A program made the position numbers and the translations under genes. The notes beneath the pieces are model-generated. The model was not told where the DNA came from. It made no database searches and was given only the letters and a program-made list of their open reading frames with translations. From Anaerobiospirillum succiniciproducens DSM 6400 (GTDB lineage Bacteria; Pseudomonadota; Gammaproteobacteria; Enterobacterales; Succinivibrionaceae): a stretch of 64,000 nt of DNA. The stretch lies in the NCBI RefSeq assembly GCF_000482845.1, contig NZ_AXWV01000014.1:1-64000 (forward strand). Direction: 5' to 3'. Positions 19,201 through 27,929 of this stretch are shown piece by piece (positions within the stretch are counted from its first letter, which is position 1; each line of letters opens with the position of its first letter).

Positions 19201-19949
19201 TAGGCGTAAGAAAGCTTGCTGAGTACAACGATCTGATCCGTGATGAGGCTGCCAAGGGTCGCTCCGTTCCAGATCCTTTATGGACTGCTGAAATGGGTGG
19301 TCACCCAACTGCACTTGAACCACTGCCATGGATTGTAGTTGTGGTTGAAGAGTTTGCTGACCTGATGGCACAAAGCGGTCGCAAGAAGGATAAGGATGGT
19401 ACTCCAGAAAGCCTGATTGCTCGTTTAAGTGCTAAGTCTCGTGCTGCAGGTATTCACTTAGTACTAGTAACCCAGACTCCTCGCTCAGAGGTTGTTACCG
19501 GCATGATTAAGGCTAACTTCCCATCACGTGTGGCCTTTACCGTGCAAAACCGTATCGACTCAACTATTGTGCTCGATGAGAAGGGTGCTGAGTGTCTGCT
19601 TGGTAACGGCGATATGCTCTACAAGTTCACCGGATCAAGCACTGCAACACGTGCTCACGGTGCCTTCACTAGCAACGACGACGTTAAGGCGGTGGTTGAT
19701 GCTTGGCGCGAGTATGCTGGTGCTCCAGAGTATCTTGAGGATGTTATTGCAGTACCTGAAGAGCCTGTTGAGGAAAGCGCTGATGAGAAGCCACAGAAGC
19801 TCGATGAGAAGTTTGATAAGGCTGTAGAGTTAGTCCGTGAGTTAGGTAAAGCTCCAACTGTTTCAGACTTACAAAGCTGTCTGTCAATTGGTTACCCACG
19901 CGCTAAGAAGCTCTTACGTCAATTAGTGCTTGAGGGCATTATCGACTAA
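13266..19949 (+). CDS. ftsK: DNA translocase FtsK, unusually large
   Basis: Septal DNA pump that clears and sorts chromosome termini and activates XerCD at dif. The 2,227-residue product (E. coli 1,329) has an N-terminal membrane domain (helices near 18-38, 75-97, 108-132 and 145-178). A linker of about 1,540 residues follows, and a motor from about 1,740. Linker blocks include a 20-residue tandem repeat near 350-400, Ala-rich tracts (about 565-615), acidic segments, an Ala/Glu/Arg coiled coil (about 1,219-1,310) and a Met/Gln/Asn/Gly-rich stretch (about 1,476-1,612). Walker A is GTTGSGKS (1,899-1,906). Walker B is VVVVEEFAD (Glu-2028 replaces the usual Asp). The C-terminal gamma helix IGYPRAKKLLRQL ends almost at once, without the usual wing. 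ATG preceded by GGAG at 13254-13257. Confidence 0.95.
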   Translation: MAASQGAHEKGAQRSPLRKVLFMLSVGLSLLCVYFCLDFQSGSSARLSGELIVGKVDTAGYGDSDSSVASFFFEHFGALSYLFCFAIVYVGYFILLKPVDIWRADFYKAGLRILGFNCVLIGAAGILSRFADLGSTGAGGLLGDMLNIFFDLFVPNILTVLTFGLVMISGIAFMSGSTPFALFERIGELFFKVVPSGSEKTKKRTEITDTDNVSLDPALTGAGTVAALSVGAAMATDAHASDELSDIVADGELEDIYTDTNEEQPLTEQELMEQPNAFTSEYDSDPDEIDTSKYDFSNSMQEGAQGGIEPVFGDDMAAQGAQGGAPDFFAGVMSSINNEQTSDDTMGDGALQADGSYQAQDGEFHSEDNYLGDDAAYQAQDSAYQSDDNYPGNDAAYQAQNSMPYQNDVEPGYEQEGNAQSDAYYEAQASDSQQYAQEQGAQAYEQGGEAAADENVGSTRSNLRSQDDAFMEQSYEQEDLVPPMPIPGDTDSEAMLDPGSEVADANNEAAPAVDIRNNMLSSDESEQGAALAAAVRSVASDEGSDLSAAEDIASAVSQEATSAALASSAAIPAAASVGAPAAAAGAAIPAAAAATGAALAASSAAIDNAMSGLSSALKGALAAGNQSATAQLKAADGKAEAADEQEMSNEEREAINENLRKVVLADVSKVKSSGDPYAIAQERLKAKDQEQSQEQAASQKSDAQDSSAQSDISEDRPYGYGTYAAKHFDEDPAKESDKSQDDKEEAKDSAEEEEGVVHTIVQRTDPKVFAAQLEAQKKAREEKERAEREEAEAKAKAEQEAAEAQAAQEAEKEASADLKSEEDDGPHYIGTYADGIEKAKGEAPKYITPGVVDEDSKHEEKDDEEDKGPGTIIRDTRKEFAAAQAARAAAKAEQERLEKERLAKQSQEEEAKAQEQHAQEEIEQATDSDKSVAEDKAEDEQSSSNDEAKAKDEDKSEDDGRVSTVITRTVITRQIAPAPVEAPSATSNEANADANKDVGASVDAAPVADSAASSESNAASSEATAAVSLDAKSANDAALAASAAAAPDKADVLKALSSLASEIDSAAAGVKLAHESDSALDLDKQESSDTDSFEPEHAYDFSDGHKAGAVNVDLSQTSDSDEDDFSEFVSGHVQKKASSSFDFSRFNKSDKGSSDHIFSEESKLDEQPTALVDNREHNDNIISFDNVKSFEVGGLSSAFIPMPGEESAKVRHSLRDDDAQQAAVKAEREAAEQAAREAAEMAAREAAEQAEREAAEQAARQAAEQAAREAAEQAEREAAEQAAREAAAQAEAQRLAQEQAAREAAQHNDLPAFGQEEPIDDQAFGGSANNHRADITRGFNFSQFDNAEDDVEIEDSFGSSDSSNVFNSAHDDSLFGKFDIDDEFGSDIVSGKSQRQAGFGSREQEESDNHVAAGFGASQSNGKQELADLNSFISSEDDEDVYDNESESDDNSADESYENNATSVNEQQQADNSSMTNMMGQGYQGMPNMPMQQMQGMNQNGMPMQSMPGMAPNGQIMQLPNGQYVQVMPNGMMYPANGQGMMPNMAAMGQMGVGPMGQYMQLPNGQFVPMMPNGMPMMNQMGMMANNAMQQGMQQGMMYGNNMAMNPQANAMTPFAQGDAQAMDNYQAEDVAQERDDQHNYESAQENALNNYEQPQQFASQEHTQSVDHAGHEQHADNAGHLNQNVGVNGYQGNNMSEAGNAFMGAHNSSSSNLPSYMAGVTQAPVASFEDTGSKALCTVPRHRYDSWRPSLDLLARSGSKVEIPPEELEKTAERINEVLASYGVKAQVADYLTGPVITRFDLELAPGVKSSAISSIETELCRNLLVPNVRVVPIIDGSSYVGLEVPNHQRQFITLADMASSREFEETKAVLPMCLGASVVGNPVVKDMAESPHLLVAGTTGSGKSAGLNTMLISMLLKRSPAELRLILVDPKQLEFSIYKDLPHLITPVITDVAEKTPIALNWCVDEMERRFKLMSLLGVRKLAEYNDLIRDEAAKGRSVPDPLWTAEMGGHPTALEPLPWIVVVVEEFADLMAQSGRKKDKDGTPESLIARLSAKSRAAGIHLVLVTQTPRSEVVTGMIKANFPSRVAFTVQNRIDSTIVLDEKGAECLLGNGDMLYKFTGSSTATRAHGAFTSNDDVKAVVDAWREYAGAPEYLEDVIAVPEEPVEESADEKPQKLDEKFDKAVELVRELGKAPTVSDLQSCLSIGYPRAKKLLRQLVLEGIID

Positions 19950-19994
19950 TTCAAGAGTGAACTAGCGCATTACATCAGTAGTGCTATTTTTTAT

Positions 19995-20036
19995 AAAACC
20001 CGGATTAGAGGTGTACATCCTTGTCCGGGTTTTTTG
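19995..20036 (+). terminator. Terminator of ftsK
   Basis: A 10-bp stem (about 19995-20004 with 20024-20033) with a small inner hairpin in the loop, ending in T6. Confidence 0.85.
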
Positions 20037-20278
20037 TTATGAGACTAAGGTGAATGTGCTAAGCTTTTGCTAGGTATATCTTGTGTACAATGGCATCTTA
20101 AGCACTTGGTGATTATCTTTTATGATGGGGTCATAGCATATGATCGCTATGTGCTACCCATGTGATAGCAAGCATTAGCTGCAAAAGACCAAAGCTAATA
20201 AAAACACTTAATTTTTCTTAAGCGAACTAAATGAGGTAGGCGCTGTCTGTCATATCAATGCTAGGACGTGCGCTAATT

Positions 20279-20962
20279 ATGATTATGACATCGATTCGTA
20301 CTATGGCTTTAGCCGCTGTTGTTGGTGCTGCAGTTTGTCTTGCAGCTCCTGTAACCATTCAAAACGCATATGCTGCCAATGCAGCTGCCACAGTAAATGC
20401 TGAGCAAGCTAAGCAAGAGCTTAAAGATATGCTCTCAAAGTTAAGTGCATTTTCAGCCAAGTTTCGACAAGAGCTTAGCGATGGTAATGGTGGTTTAATT
20501 GCTGATGGTAGTGGTGAGCTGTACTTAAAACGCCCACATAGCTTCATCATGTACACCGACTCACCTGATGTCACCGTACTCTACACTAAGGATAAGGATA
20601 TCTACTTTTACGATGAGGTCGTAAATCAGGTATCTATCTTCTCTACAACTGCCATTAGCTCCAATCCAATGATGTTACTTTCTGGCAACGATGAGAGTGT
20701 TTGGAACGATTACAATGTCACCCGCGATGGCAATCGTTTTACCTTAACTCCTGTTTCAGGTAGTGACATTCAAAGTCTGACCATCTCTTTTGTTACAGAG
20801 GCCAAAAGCAAAGGCTCAGTACAATTGCTTGAGTCTTTAACCTTACGCATGGATGATGGCAACACTAACTTCTATCTTTTCACCAAGCAGTCAGCAAATG
20901 CTGCTGATGAGAAGTTTGATTTCAAGCTGCCAAAAGACGTTGAGGTAGACGATCAGCGTTAA
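20279..20962 (+). CDS. lolA: Outer-membrane lipoprotein carrier protein LolA
   Basis: Periplasmic chaperone that takes lipoproteins from LolCDE and hands them to LolB. From the ATG at 20279 the product has 227 residues with a typical signal peptide: MIMTSIR, a hydrophobic core, and cleavage probably after AYA before ANA. The mature part has the LolA pattern SAFSAKFRQELSDGNG followed by SGELYLKRPHSFIMYTDSPD. An earlier ATG at 20258 would add MLGRALI. It has no SD, whereas AGGA (20263-20266) lies twelve bases before 20279, so that start is preferred with modest certainty. ftsK-lolA-rarA-serS is the order seen in E. coli. Confidence 0.92.
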   Translation: MIMTSIRTMALAAVVGAAVCLAAPVTIQNAYAANAAATVNAEQAKQELKDMLSKLSAFSAKFRQELSDGNGGLIADGSGELYLKRPHSFIMYTDSPDVTVLYTKDKDIYFYDEVVNQVSIFSTTAISSNPMMLLSGNDESVWNDYNVTRDGNRFTLTPVSGSDIQSLTISFVTEAKSKGSVQLLESLTLRMDDGNTNFYLFTKQSANAADEKFDFKLPKDVEVDDQR

Positions 20963-21005
20963 GACCCCGGGCAACTAAAGCAAGTGATACTCATCAATTG
21001 TCATC

Positions 21006-21073
21006 TTGCTGATGCGCGGGCGCTGCAATTGTGTATCCGGTGTGCTGCAATTGCTGATGCGCGGGCGCTGCAA
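21006..21073. repeat. 23-bp direct repeat, two copies 45 bp apart
   Basis: The same 23 bases occur at 21006-21028 and 21051-21073 between lolA and rarA. The unit contains GCGCGGGCGC, G/C-rich against its surroundings. Confidence 0.75.
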
Positions 21074-21146
21074 ATACTCTAAGCTTCAACGCTCAAGAGC
21101 TAAGCTGCAGCACTTGAGTAAGTGATGTGGCAGTGCTGCTAGATTA

Positions 21147-21189
21147 GCCTATCCTTAATAGGCATGAGTCCCATGGTCAAAGCCATGGG
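21147..21189 (+). promoter_or_regulatory. Two adjacent hairpins in the rarA leader
   Basis: GCCTAT/ATAGGC (21147-21163, 5-base loop) and CCCATGG/CCATGGG (21170-21189, 6-base loop) stand side by side. A T7 run follows nine bases later (21199-21205), so a weak terminator after lolA is possible. Confidence 0.4.
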
Positions 21190-21224
21190 CAGTGGTCATT
21201 TTTTTAGGATGAATAGGTTTCGCA

Positions 21225-22853
21225 ATGGATTCTCTCAAGGACTCTTTTCTTGGTGCTCTAGATGATGACCTCAGAGAGTCAGATAGCAATAGCTCTGCAT
21301 TTAAAGGCTCATCAACTAGTAGTGCTAAAGTCTCTATGCCTGAGTTTACTGTGACTAATGGCAGTGGCGCTGGTATGAGCGAAATAGCGTCTGAAAAAGA
21401 TAGCGCAGGTGCTGTTGCTACTAGTGCAATGGTGGATAAAGATGCAGCCTATGATCCTTTTGCCCCACTAGCAGCGCGTTTAAGACCACGTAATTTAGAT
21501 GAGTACATTGGCCAAAGTCATTTAATTGGTCCTGGTAAGCCACTGCGTCGCGCTCTTGAGCGTGGACAGTGCTACTCCATGATCTTTTGGGGACCACCAG
21601 GTGTAGGTAAAACTACCTTGGCTCATATCATCGCTAATAGCTCTCATGCCGTACTAGAAGAAATCTCAGCTGTAGCTGCAGGTATCAAGGATATACGCGA
21701 GGCTGTAGAACGAGCTAAAGATCGCCGCCGCCGTGGTATACGTACCATGCTCTTTGTCGATGAGGTGCATCGTTTTAATAAAGCTCAGCAAGATGCTTTC
21801 TTGCCGCATATTGAGAACGGTACTGTCATCTTTATTGGCGCTACTACTGAAAACCCATCATTCCAAGTTAACTCAGCGCTCTTGTCACGTGCTCGCGTGT
21901 ATGTCCTCAAAAAGCTTAGTGAAAAAGAGCTTTCAGACCTTATTGATTTGGCATTAAGCTCAGAGCATGGTCTTAAAAAAGAGAACCTTACTTTTGATGA
22001 TCGCGTGCGTAATGCACTCATTCAGCTATGTGATGGCGATGGACGTAACTTACTAACAACCTTAGAGATGCTTGCTGATGACGCCTCTCCATTACCTGAT
22101 GGGCGTAATGTCATTACTTATGCCATGGTAGGAGCAGTCGCAGGTCGTCGCCTCATTAGTTACGATAAAGGCGGTGATGCTTACTACGATCTCATCTCTG
22201 CTTTCCATAAGTCAGTACGCGGTAGTGCCCCTGATGCTGCTTTGTATTGGTATTCACGTATCTTAGAGGCTGGCGGTGATCCTCTGTATGTAGCAAGACG
22301 GCTGCTTGCGATCGCTACTGAAGATATTGGGCTTGCGGATCCTCAAGCTATGCAAGTGGGTCTTAACGCCTGGGATATCTTTACTCGTGTAGGTGAGGCC
22401 GAAGGCGAAAGAGCGATTGCTGAGGCAGCGGTCTATATGGCTATGGCTCCAAAGAGCAATCATCTGTATAACGCTTTTAATACGGCGCGTGCAGATGCTT
22501 CAACTCTGCCTTCATTTGATGTGCCGCTCTACATTCGTAATGCCCCAACCAAGCTCATGGAATCGCTTGGTTATCATGATGGCTATCGTTATGCCCATGA
22601 CTATCCAAATGGCTACGCTCCGGGAGAGTGTTTTATGCCTGAGGAGTTACATGGCCGTACTTACTACACTCCAACTAATCGCGGCTACGAGCAGTATTTA
22701 CTGCAGCGTTTAGATTACTTACGTAAGCTTGATGAAGCTGCTCCAAATGAACAGCGTTTTACTCGTGAACATGCCAAACACATGCTCTCAGAGCTTAAGC
22801 GCCGTTACCCTGACCTTTTTGGTGCTGACCAGCGCAAGCCTGGCCACGACTAA
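21225..22853 (+). CDS. rarA: Replication-associated recombination protein RarA (MgsA)
   Basis: AAA+ ATPase of the clamp-loader clade that acts at stalled forks with RecA, SSB and DnaB. The 542-residue product is about 95 residues longer than E. coli RarA because of a low-complexity Ser/Asp/Ala N-terminal extension. The conserved part starts at about 78 (FAPLAARLRPRNLDEYIGQ). It then has Walker A FWGPPGVGKTT, Walker B TMLFVDEVHRFNK, sensor GATTENPSF, the arginine-finger region ALLSRARV, and C-terminal oligomerisation segments DAALYWYSRILEAGGDP and MAMAPKSNHLYNAF. An internal ATG near residue 51 cannot be excluded as a start. The stop codon lies inside the first unit of a 32-bp repeat array. 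Confidence 0.93.
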   Translation: MDSLKDSFLGALDDDLRESDSNSSAFKGSSTSSAKVSMPEFTVTNGSGAGMSEIASEKDSAGAVATSAMVDKDAAYDPFAPLAARLRPRNLDEYIGQSHLIGPGKPLRRALERGQCYSMIFWGPPGVGKTTLAHIIANSSHAVLEEISAVAAGIKDIREAVERAKDRRRRGIRTMLFVDEVHRFNKAQQDAFLPHIENGTVIFIGATTENPSFQVNSALLSRARVYVLKKLSEKELSDLIDLALSSEHGLKKENLTFDDRVRNALIQLCDGDGRNLLTTLEMLADDASPLPDGRNVITYAMVGAVAGRRLISYDKGGDAYYDLISAFHKSVRGSAPDAALYWYSRILEAGGDPLYVARRLLAIATEDIGLADPQAMQVGLNAWDIFTRVGEAEGERAIAEAAVYMAMAPKSNHLYNAFNTARADASTLPSFDVPLYIRNAPTKLMESLGYHDGYRYAHDYPNGYAPGECFMPEELHGRTYYTPTNRGYEQYLLQRLDYLRKLDEAAPNEQRFTREHAKHMLSELKRRYPDLFGADQRKPGHD

Positions 22854-22985
22854 CTTAGTTAACTCGTATCCATGGCCACGACTAACTTAGTTAACTCGTA
22901 TCTATGGGCACGACTAGTTTAGTTAAATCGGATCCATGGCCACGACTTGCTTAGTTAAATCGTATCCATGCTCAAGACTAGCCTT
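22842..22985. repeat. 32-bp tandem repeat overlapping the rarA stop codon, about 4.5 copies
   Basis: Copies of GGCCACGACTAACTTAG-type sequence start at 22842, 22874, 22906, 22938 and 22970. The first includes the last rarA codons and the TAA at 22851-22853, so the array appears to have grown out of the 3' end of the gene. Confidence 0.9.
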
Positions 22986-23069
22986 ATCCAATCGAAACAG
23001 GCTAAAAATGGTTGTGCTCAATTGGCTCTGTATTTCCGACAACTTTTGTTTAGTTTAGTTGTATGCCAA

Positions 23070-23079
23070 GGGGGGGGGG
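23070..23079. repeat. Homopolymeric G10 tract
   Basis: Ten consecutive G bases lie in the rarA-serS spacer. A 69-codon frame (22968-23177) runs through it but has no clear ribosome site. Confidence 0.9.
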
Positions 23080-23335
23080 TACAAACTATGGTGGCAAAAA
23101 TTAATAGAGGGATGGGTACAAGCTGTCAAACGGCGTGTAGAGTAGCTTGGCAAGCAATTGTTAAAAGCATGAGCTAGTAATTTTGTTGCACCTTAGTTTG
23201 TTGAATAGGAACTCGGGCGGGCTTTAGAGTCTAATTCGTGATAAAATTCTAAGATTTTATACGACAGGATGATCATCGCTATACATTTGAGCAGTATATG
23301 CACATATACATGCTTAATTTGTATGGGTCTATTGC

Positions 23336-23357
23336 CTAACTTTCTATGTAAAGTTAG
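23336..23357 (+). promoter_or_regulatory. Hairpin in serS upstream region
   Basis: A perfect 8-bp stem CTAACTTT/AAAGTTAG with loop CTATGT. Confidence 0.4.
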
Positions 23358-23382
23358 ACCTTCTTTAGGCATCTAAAGTGAG

Positions 23383-23450
23383 CCTGTGCAAAAGTTCGTC
23401 AAGGATGCAAGTTAGCTTGTAGCTAGTTGCAATGCGAGTTTTTGCACAGG
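23383..23450 (+). promoter_or_regulatory. Large stem-loop in serS leader that holds a Shine-Dalgarno sequence
   Basis: An 11-bp perfect base stem (23383-23393 with 23440-23450) encloses an inner stem near 23405-23430. The 3' arm runs into AGGAG (23448-23452), the SD of the nine-codon ORF at 23461. The arrangement could gate translation of the leader peptide. Confidence 0.5.
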
Positions 23451-23459
23451 AGCACTTAA

Positions 23460-24811
<1,352 letters not shown>

Positions 24812-24812
<1 letters not shown>

Positions 24813-25333
24813 TGCTCACAATAGCCGATTGGCTAATCCTCGGTGTTGTACTGATTTCAGGCGGCCTCTCATTATTAAGAGGCTTTGTTAAAGAGGCAAT
24901 TTCACTAGTTGCTTGGGTGAGTGCCTTTATCGTGTCCAGCCGCTTCTATGAGGCGCTGGCACCTAAGCTTGAATTTATATCAGCCGACGATGTAGTCAGA
25001 AAATCAGTAGCCGCAGTGGTTCTGTTTATCGCCACCTTAATTGTGGTAGGTCTGTGCGGAGCCATTTTGCGTTCGATCATTGAAAAGGTCGGACTATCTG
25101 GAACCGATCGTCTTTTAGGCATGGTGTTTGGTATATTACGTGGCATTTTAGTTGTTTGCGTAATATTGGCACTGATGCAGATCGGCTTCAAACTCCATAT
25201 CTTAAGTTTTGTTGCTGATTCACCTTTCTACAGAGATTCTTTATTTATCCCTGAGCTGCAGAGAATCGTTAACTGGTTCTTTGCTAACGGACCGACTGCC
25301 TCTAACGGCATCGACTTCAATTTAGGAGCCTAA
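24812..25333 (+). CDS. cvpA: CvpA-family membrane protein
   Basis: Inner-membrane protein of the CvpA/colicin V production family, with a role in envelope homeostasis that is poorly defined. 173 residues with four hydrophobic segments (about 3-22, 28-45, 63-88 and 100-125). The family opening [25 protein letters not shown] and the central [18 protein letters not shown] are clear. The ATG overlaps the serS stop, and its own end carries the SD of purF. cvpA-purF adjacency is conserved in enterobacteria. Confidence 0.92.
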
Positions 25334-25334
25334 T

Positions 25335-26852
25335 ATGTGCGGAGTAGTGGGCATTGTCTCCAACTCACCAGTTAACCTGACAATCTATGATGCCTTAACC
25401 GTTTTACAGCACCGTGGTCAGGATGCAGCTGGCATTATTACTCTTGATGAGGGTAACTTTAGACAGCGTAAGGCTAATGGCTTAGTTAGTGATGTCTTCG
25501 AGCAGAAGCACATGAGACGCCTCAAGGGTAACACCGGTATTGGTCACGTTCGTTATCCAACTGCTGGCTGTTCATCAGCTGCAGAAGCTCAGCCTTTCTA
25601 CGTTAACTCACCATTCGGTATCGCTTTAGCGCACAACGGTAATTTAACAAACAGCCGTGAGTTAAAGGAAAAGTGCAATGGCATCTTCCGTCATGTAAAT
25701 ACTACCTCTGACTCCGAGATGTTATTAAACATCTTTGCTTGGCACTTACAGAAGATTACCGACTGCCAGAGACTGCCAACTCCTGAAGACATCTTCAATG
25801 CTATTCGTGGCGTTGATAAGGAGATTTCAGGTGGTTACGCTGTGATTTCTTTAATCATCGGTGTAGGCGTAGTTGCTTTCCGTGATCCATTTGGTATTCG
25901 TCCATTAGTCTTAGGTCAGCGCCAAGGCGAGGATGGCTTTACTGAGTACATGGTTGCATCTGAGTCTTGCGCTCTTACTGTATGTGGCTTTGAATTAGTA
26001 CGTGACATTGCTCCAGGTGAGGCTGTTGTAATCGAAGAGAATGGCACCTTACACAGCAGCATGTGTGCAGACAATGCTAAGCTGCAGCCTTGTATTTTCG
26101 AGTACGTATACTTTGCACGTCCAGATTCAGTTATGAACGGTGTTTCAGTATATGCAGCTCGTGTCAGCATGGGTACTTTCCTTGCTGAGAAGATCAAGCG
26201 TGAGTTTAGCCACCTCGATATCGACGTTGTTATCCCAATTCCAGAGACTTCATGCGATATCGCTGTGCAGATTGCTCGTATCTTAGGTCTGCCATACCGT
26301 CAGGGCTTTGTGAAGAACCGCTATATCGGCCGTACTTTCATTATGCCTGGTCAGAAGCAGCGTAAGAAGTCAGTACGCAATAAGCTCAACCCAATTCCAG
26401 CAGAGTTTAAGGGTAAGCGTGTACTGCTTGTTGACGACTCTATCGTGCGCGGTACTACCTCAGGTCAGATCGTTGATATGGCCAAGGAAGCAGGTGCTGA
26501 GAAGGTTTACTTCGCTTCAGCTGCTCCAGAGGTGCGTTATGCCAACGTTTATGGCATCGACATGCCTACCAAGAAAGAGCTGATTGCTCATGAGCGTACC
26601 AATGAAGAAATCGCTCAGATGATTCATGCTGATGCCCTCATTTACCAAGACTTAAAGGATCTTGAGGCTGCAGTACGTCAAGAGAATCCAGCACTTACTG
26701 TATTTGAAGAGTCTGTATTCACTGGTGAGTACATTACTCCTGGTGTTGATGAAGAGTATTTTGAGTACCTTGATCGCCAGCGTTCAGATGACGCTAAGGC
26801 AGATAAGGCTTGGAAAGACTCCTCTGAAGATCTTGAGATCTACAACATCTAA
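25335..26852 (+). CDS. purF: Amidophosphoribosyltransferase
   Basis: First committed step of purine synthesis: PRPP plus glutamine give 5-phosphoribosylamine. 505 residues, the same length as E. coli PurF. The processed start MCGVVGIV exposes Cys-2, the Ntn glutaminase nucleophile; HRGQDAAGI and GHVRYPTAG belong to the glutaminase domain. The PRTase domain carries the PRPP loop [15 protein letters not shown] strong AGGAG inside the end of cvpA (25323-25327) drives translation, one base after the cvpA stop. The operon ends at the terminator at 26891-26940. Confidence 0.97.
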   Translation: MCGVVGIVSNSPVNLTIYDALTVLQHRGQDAAGIITLDEGNFRQRKANGLVSDVFEQKHMRRLKGNTGIGHVRYPTAGCSSAAEAQPFYVNSPFGIALAHNGNLTNSRELKEKCNGIFRHVNTTSDSEMLLNIFAWHLQKITDCQRLPTPEDIFNAIRGVDKEISGGYAVISLIIGVGVVAFRDPFGIRPLVLGQRQGEDGFTEYMVASESCALTVCGFELVRDIAPGEAVVIEENGTLHSSMCADNAKLQPCIFEYVYFARPDSVMNGVSVYAARVSMGTFLAEKIKREFSHLDIDVVIPIPETSCDIAVQIARILGLPYRQGFVKNRYIGRTFIMPGQKQRKKSVRNKLNPIPAEFKGKRVLLVDDSIVRGTTSGQIVDMAKEAGAEKVYFASAAPEVRYANVYGIDMPTKKELIAHERTNEEIAQMIHADALIYQDLKDLEAAVRQENPALTVFEESVFTGEYITPGVDEEYFEYLDRQRSDDAKADKAWKDSSEDLEIYNI

Positions 26853-26868
26853 GCTTTTTACAAGAGCT

Positions 26869-26940
26869 ATGCATGACTTTCATCATGCATAAAGAAAAAA
26901 AAGGCCACCCCAGAGCAATCTAGGTTGGCCTTTTTTCTTT
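26869..26940. terminator. purF terminator region, bidirectional
   Basis: A short hairpin (26869-26877 with 26883-26891) precedes a long one: A8-GGCCA at 26895-26907 pairs with TGGCC-T6 at 26926-26936, extended by AAAG/CTTT. T-runs exist in both directions. Confidence 0.85.
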
Positions 26941-26991
26941 GGCTCATTTCAAGAGCCAATTTACGTGTTGAGCTTCATTTCATGAGGCCAA

Positions 26992-27027
26992 CAAAAAAGC
27001 CGCAACCAATATGGAAGCGGCCTTTTG
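26992..27027 (-). terminator. Terminator of the secreted-protein gene
   Basis: GCGGCC/GGCCGC-type stem (about 26996-27003 with 27017-27024, one mismatch), with a T6 run on the minus strand. Confidence 0.75.
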
Positions 27028-27109
27028 CGCTAATGAATATTAGCACTGAGCATAGGGCTTAGATAAACCTAACCGATAGGTTTAAATTTACCCAGCAGAT
27101 AGGTTTAGA

Positions 27110-27739
27110 TTAACCCTTCTGGATACGGTTGATCTGCTCGTTTAATAAGGTGATCTGCAGCTCATTCATCTTGCTAAGCTCATCACGGATAGCGTTCTGA
27201 TCCTCTGGAGCAGCCTCAGCTAAACGTGCCTTTGCATCTTCGATGTCCAGCTTGATCTGAGCTAAGCACTCGTCGATCTGAGCATCAGATAACATGTCTG
27301 GGGTAGCAACCTCAGTACCCTGAGAGGCAGCAGCGGTTGGGCTTAAGAGCATGTTAGCGAGGAGAACACCAGCACCTGCACCAGCTAATGAGGAGATGAA
27401 TGAACCACCCATACCCATGCCGCCAGTTGGGGCAGCCTGTGGGGCATTAGGAGTGTTCTGCTGGCCTGGACGCTGTGCGGTAGCTGCGTTGTTCTGAGCT
27501 GGGGCCTTGGTGTCAGCTACTGGACGCTTTTGTGCAGTACGAGTTGAGCTTACACTTCTCTTAGGAGCGCTTGAACGTGAAAAAGAACGGCTACCACCGC
27601 GACGTGCGTCGAACTGAACGGTAGCTGCGTCCTTAACAAAGCCTGAAACTAAGTCGGTAATTGGGTTTGCCTGTACACCTTGTGAAGTAAGGGCAAAAAC
27701 AGCAGTTACAGCAGAGGCAATAAGAGTCTTCTTGAACAT
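27110..27739 (-). CDS. Secreted hypothetical protein with Pro/Ala/Gln-rich middle
   Basis: Function not recognised. 209 residues: a signal peptide (MFKKTLIASAVTAVFALTSQG..., cleavage likely after VQA before NPI), an Arg/Ser-rich segment (about 45-70), and a Pro/Ala/Gln/Asn-rich low-complexity part (70-105). A Gly-rich hydrophobic segment (107-137, MGMGGSFISSLAGAGAG) follows, and a C-terminal helical, acidic domain (150-209) that may form a coiled coil. The Gly/Ala hydrophobic block resembles glycine-zipper segments of envelope proteins. The next minus-strand feature upstream is the small membrane ORF at 27846-27929. Own terminator downstream. Confidence 0.6.
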   Translation of the reverse strand: MFKKTLIASAVTAVFALTSQGVQANPITDLVSGFVKDAATVQFDARRGGSRSFSRSSAPKRSVSSTRTAQKRPVADTKAPAQNNAATAQRPGQQNTPNAPQAAPTGGMGMGGSFISSLAGAGAGVLLANMLLSPTAAASQGTEVATPDMLSDAQIDECLAQIKLDIEDAKARLAEAAPEDQNAIRDELSKMNELQITLLNEQINRIQKG

Positions 27740-27845
27740 TCGTTAACCTAAAAAGTAATCTGGACTAACTAGACGATGGTGTGAGCATATCACAAGTGAA
27801 TTAGTGAAGAATTAGGACTAATTTTATGTGTCGGTATGCCCTGAA

Positions 27846-27929
27846 CTAAGCCATGAAAAGCATTGCTGTAGTAGCAGCTACGGCTAATATGATCAAAGCA
27901 ACAAACACAAAAGCGAAAAACTTAAGCAT
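27846..27929 (-). CDS. 27-residue single-span membrane peptide
   Basis: A 28-codon frame reads MLKFFAFVFVALIILAVAAT followed by TAMLFMA and TAG. AGGA of a TAGGATTGAG site lies six bases upstream. The peptide is essentially one transmembrane helix with a positively charged start, the look of regulatory or subunit-type small membrane proteins (CydX, YohP, AcrZ class), but I recognise no specific family. It lies about 110 bp upstream of the secreted-protein gene on the same strand. Confidence 0.5.
   Translation of the reverse strand: MLKFFAFVFVALIILAVAATTAMLFMA

Noticed and set aside
21225-21376. Shorter RarA start at the internal ATG near residue 51
   Set aside because: Not excluded, but the upstream ATG keeps an open frame; the homologous part begins at about residue 78 either way.
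22842-22985. CRISPR-like array
   Set aside because: The units are contiguous direct repeats without unique spacers, and no cas genes are present.
22968-23177. 69-codon frame crossing the G10 tract as a phase-variable gene
   Set aside because: No SD, begins in the repeat array and ends without any domain. Only the G tract itself is reported.
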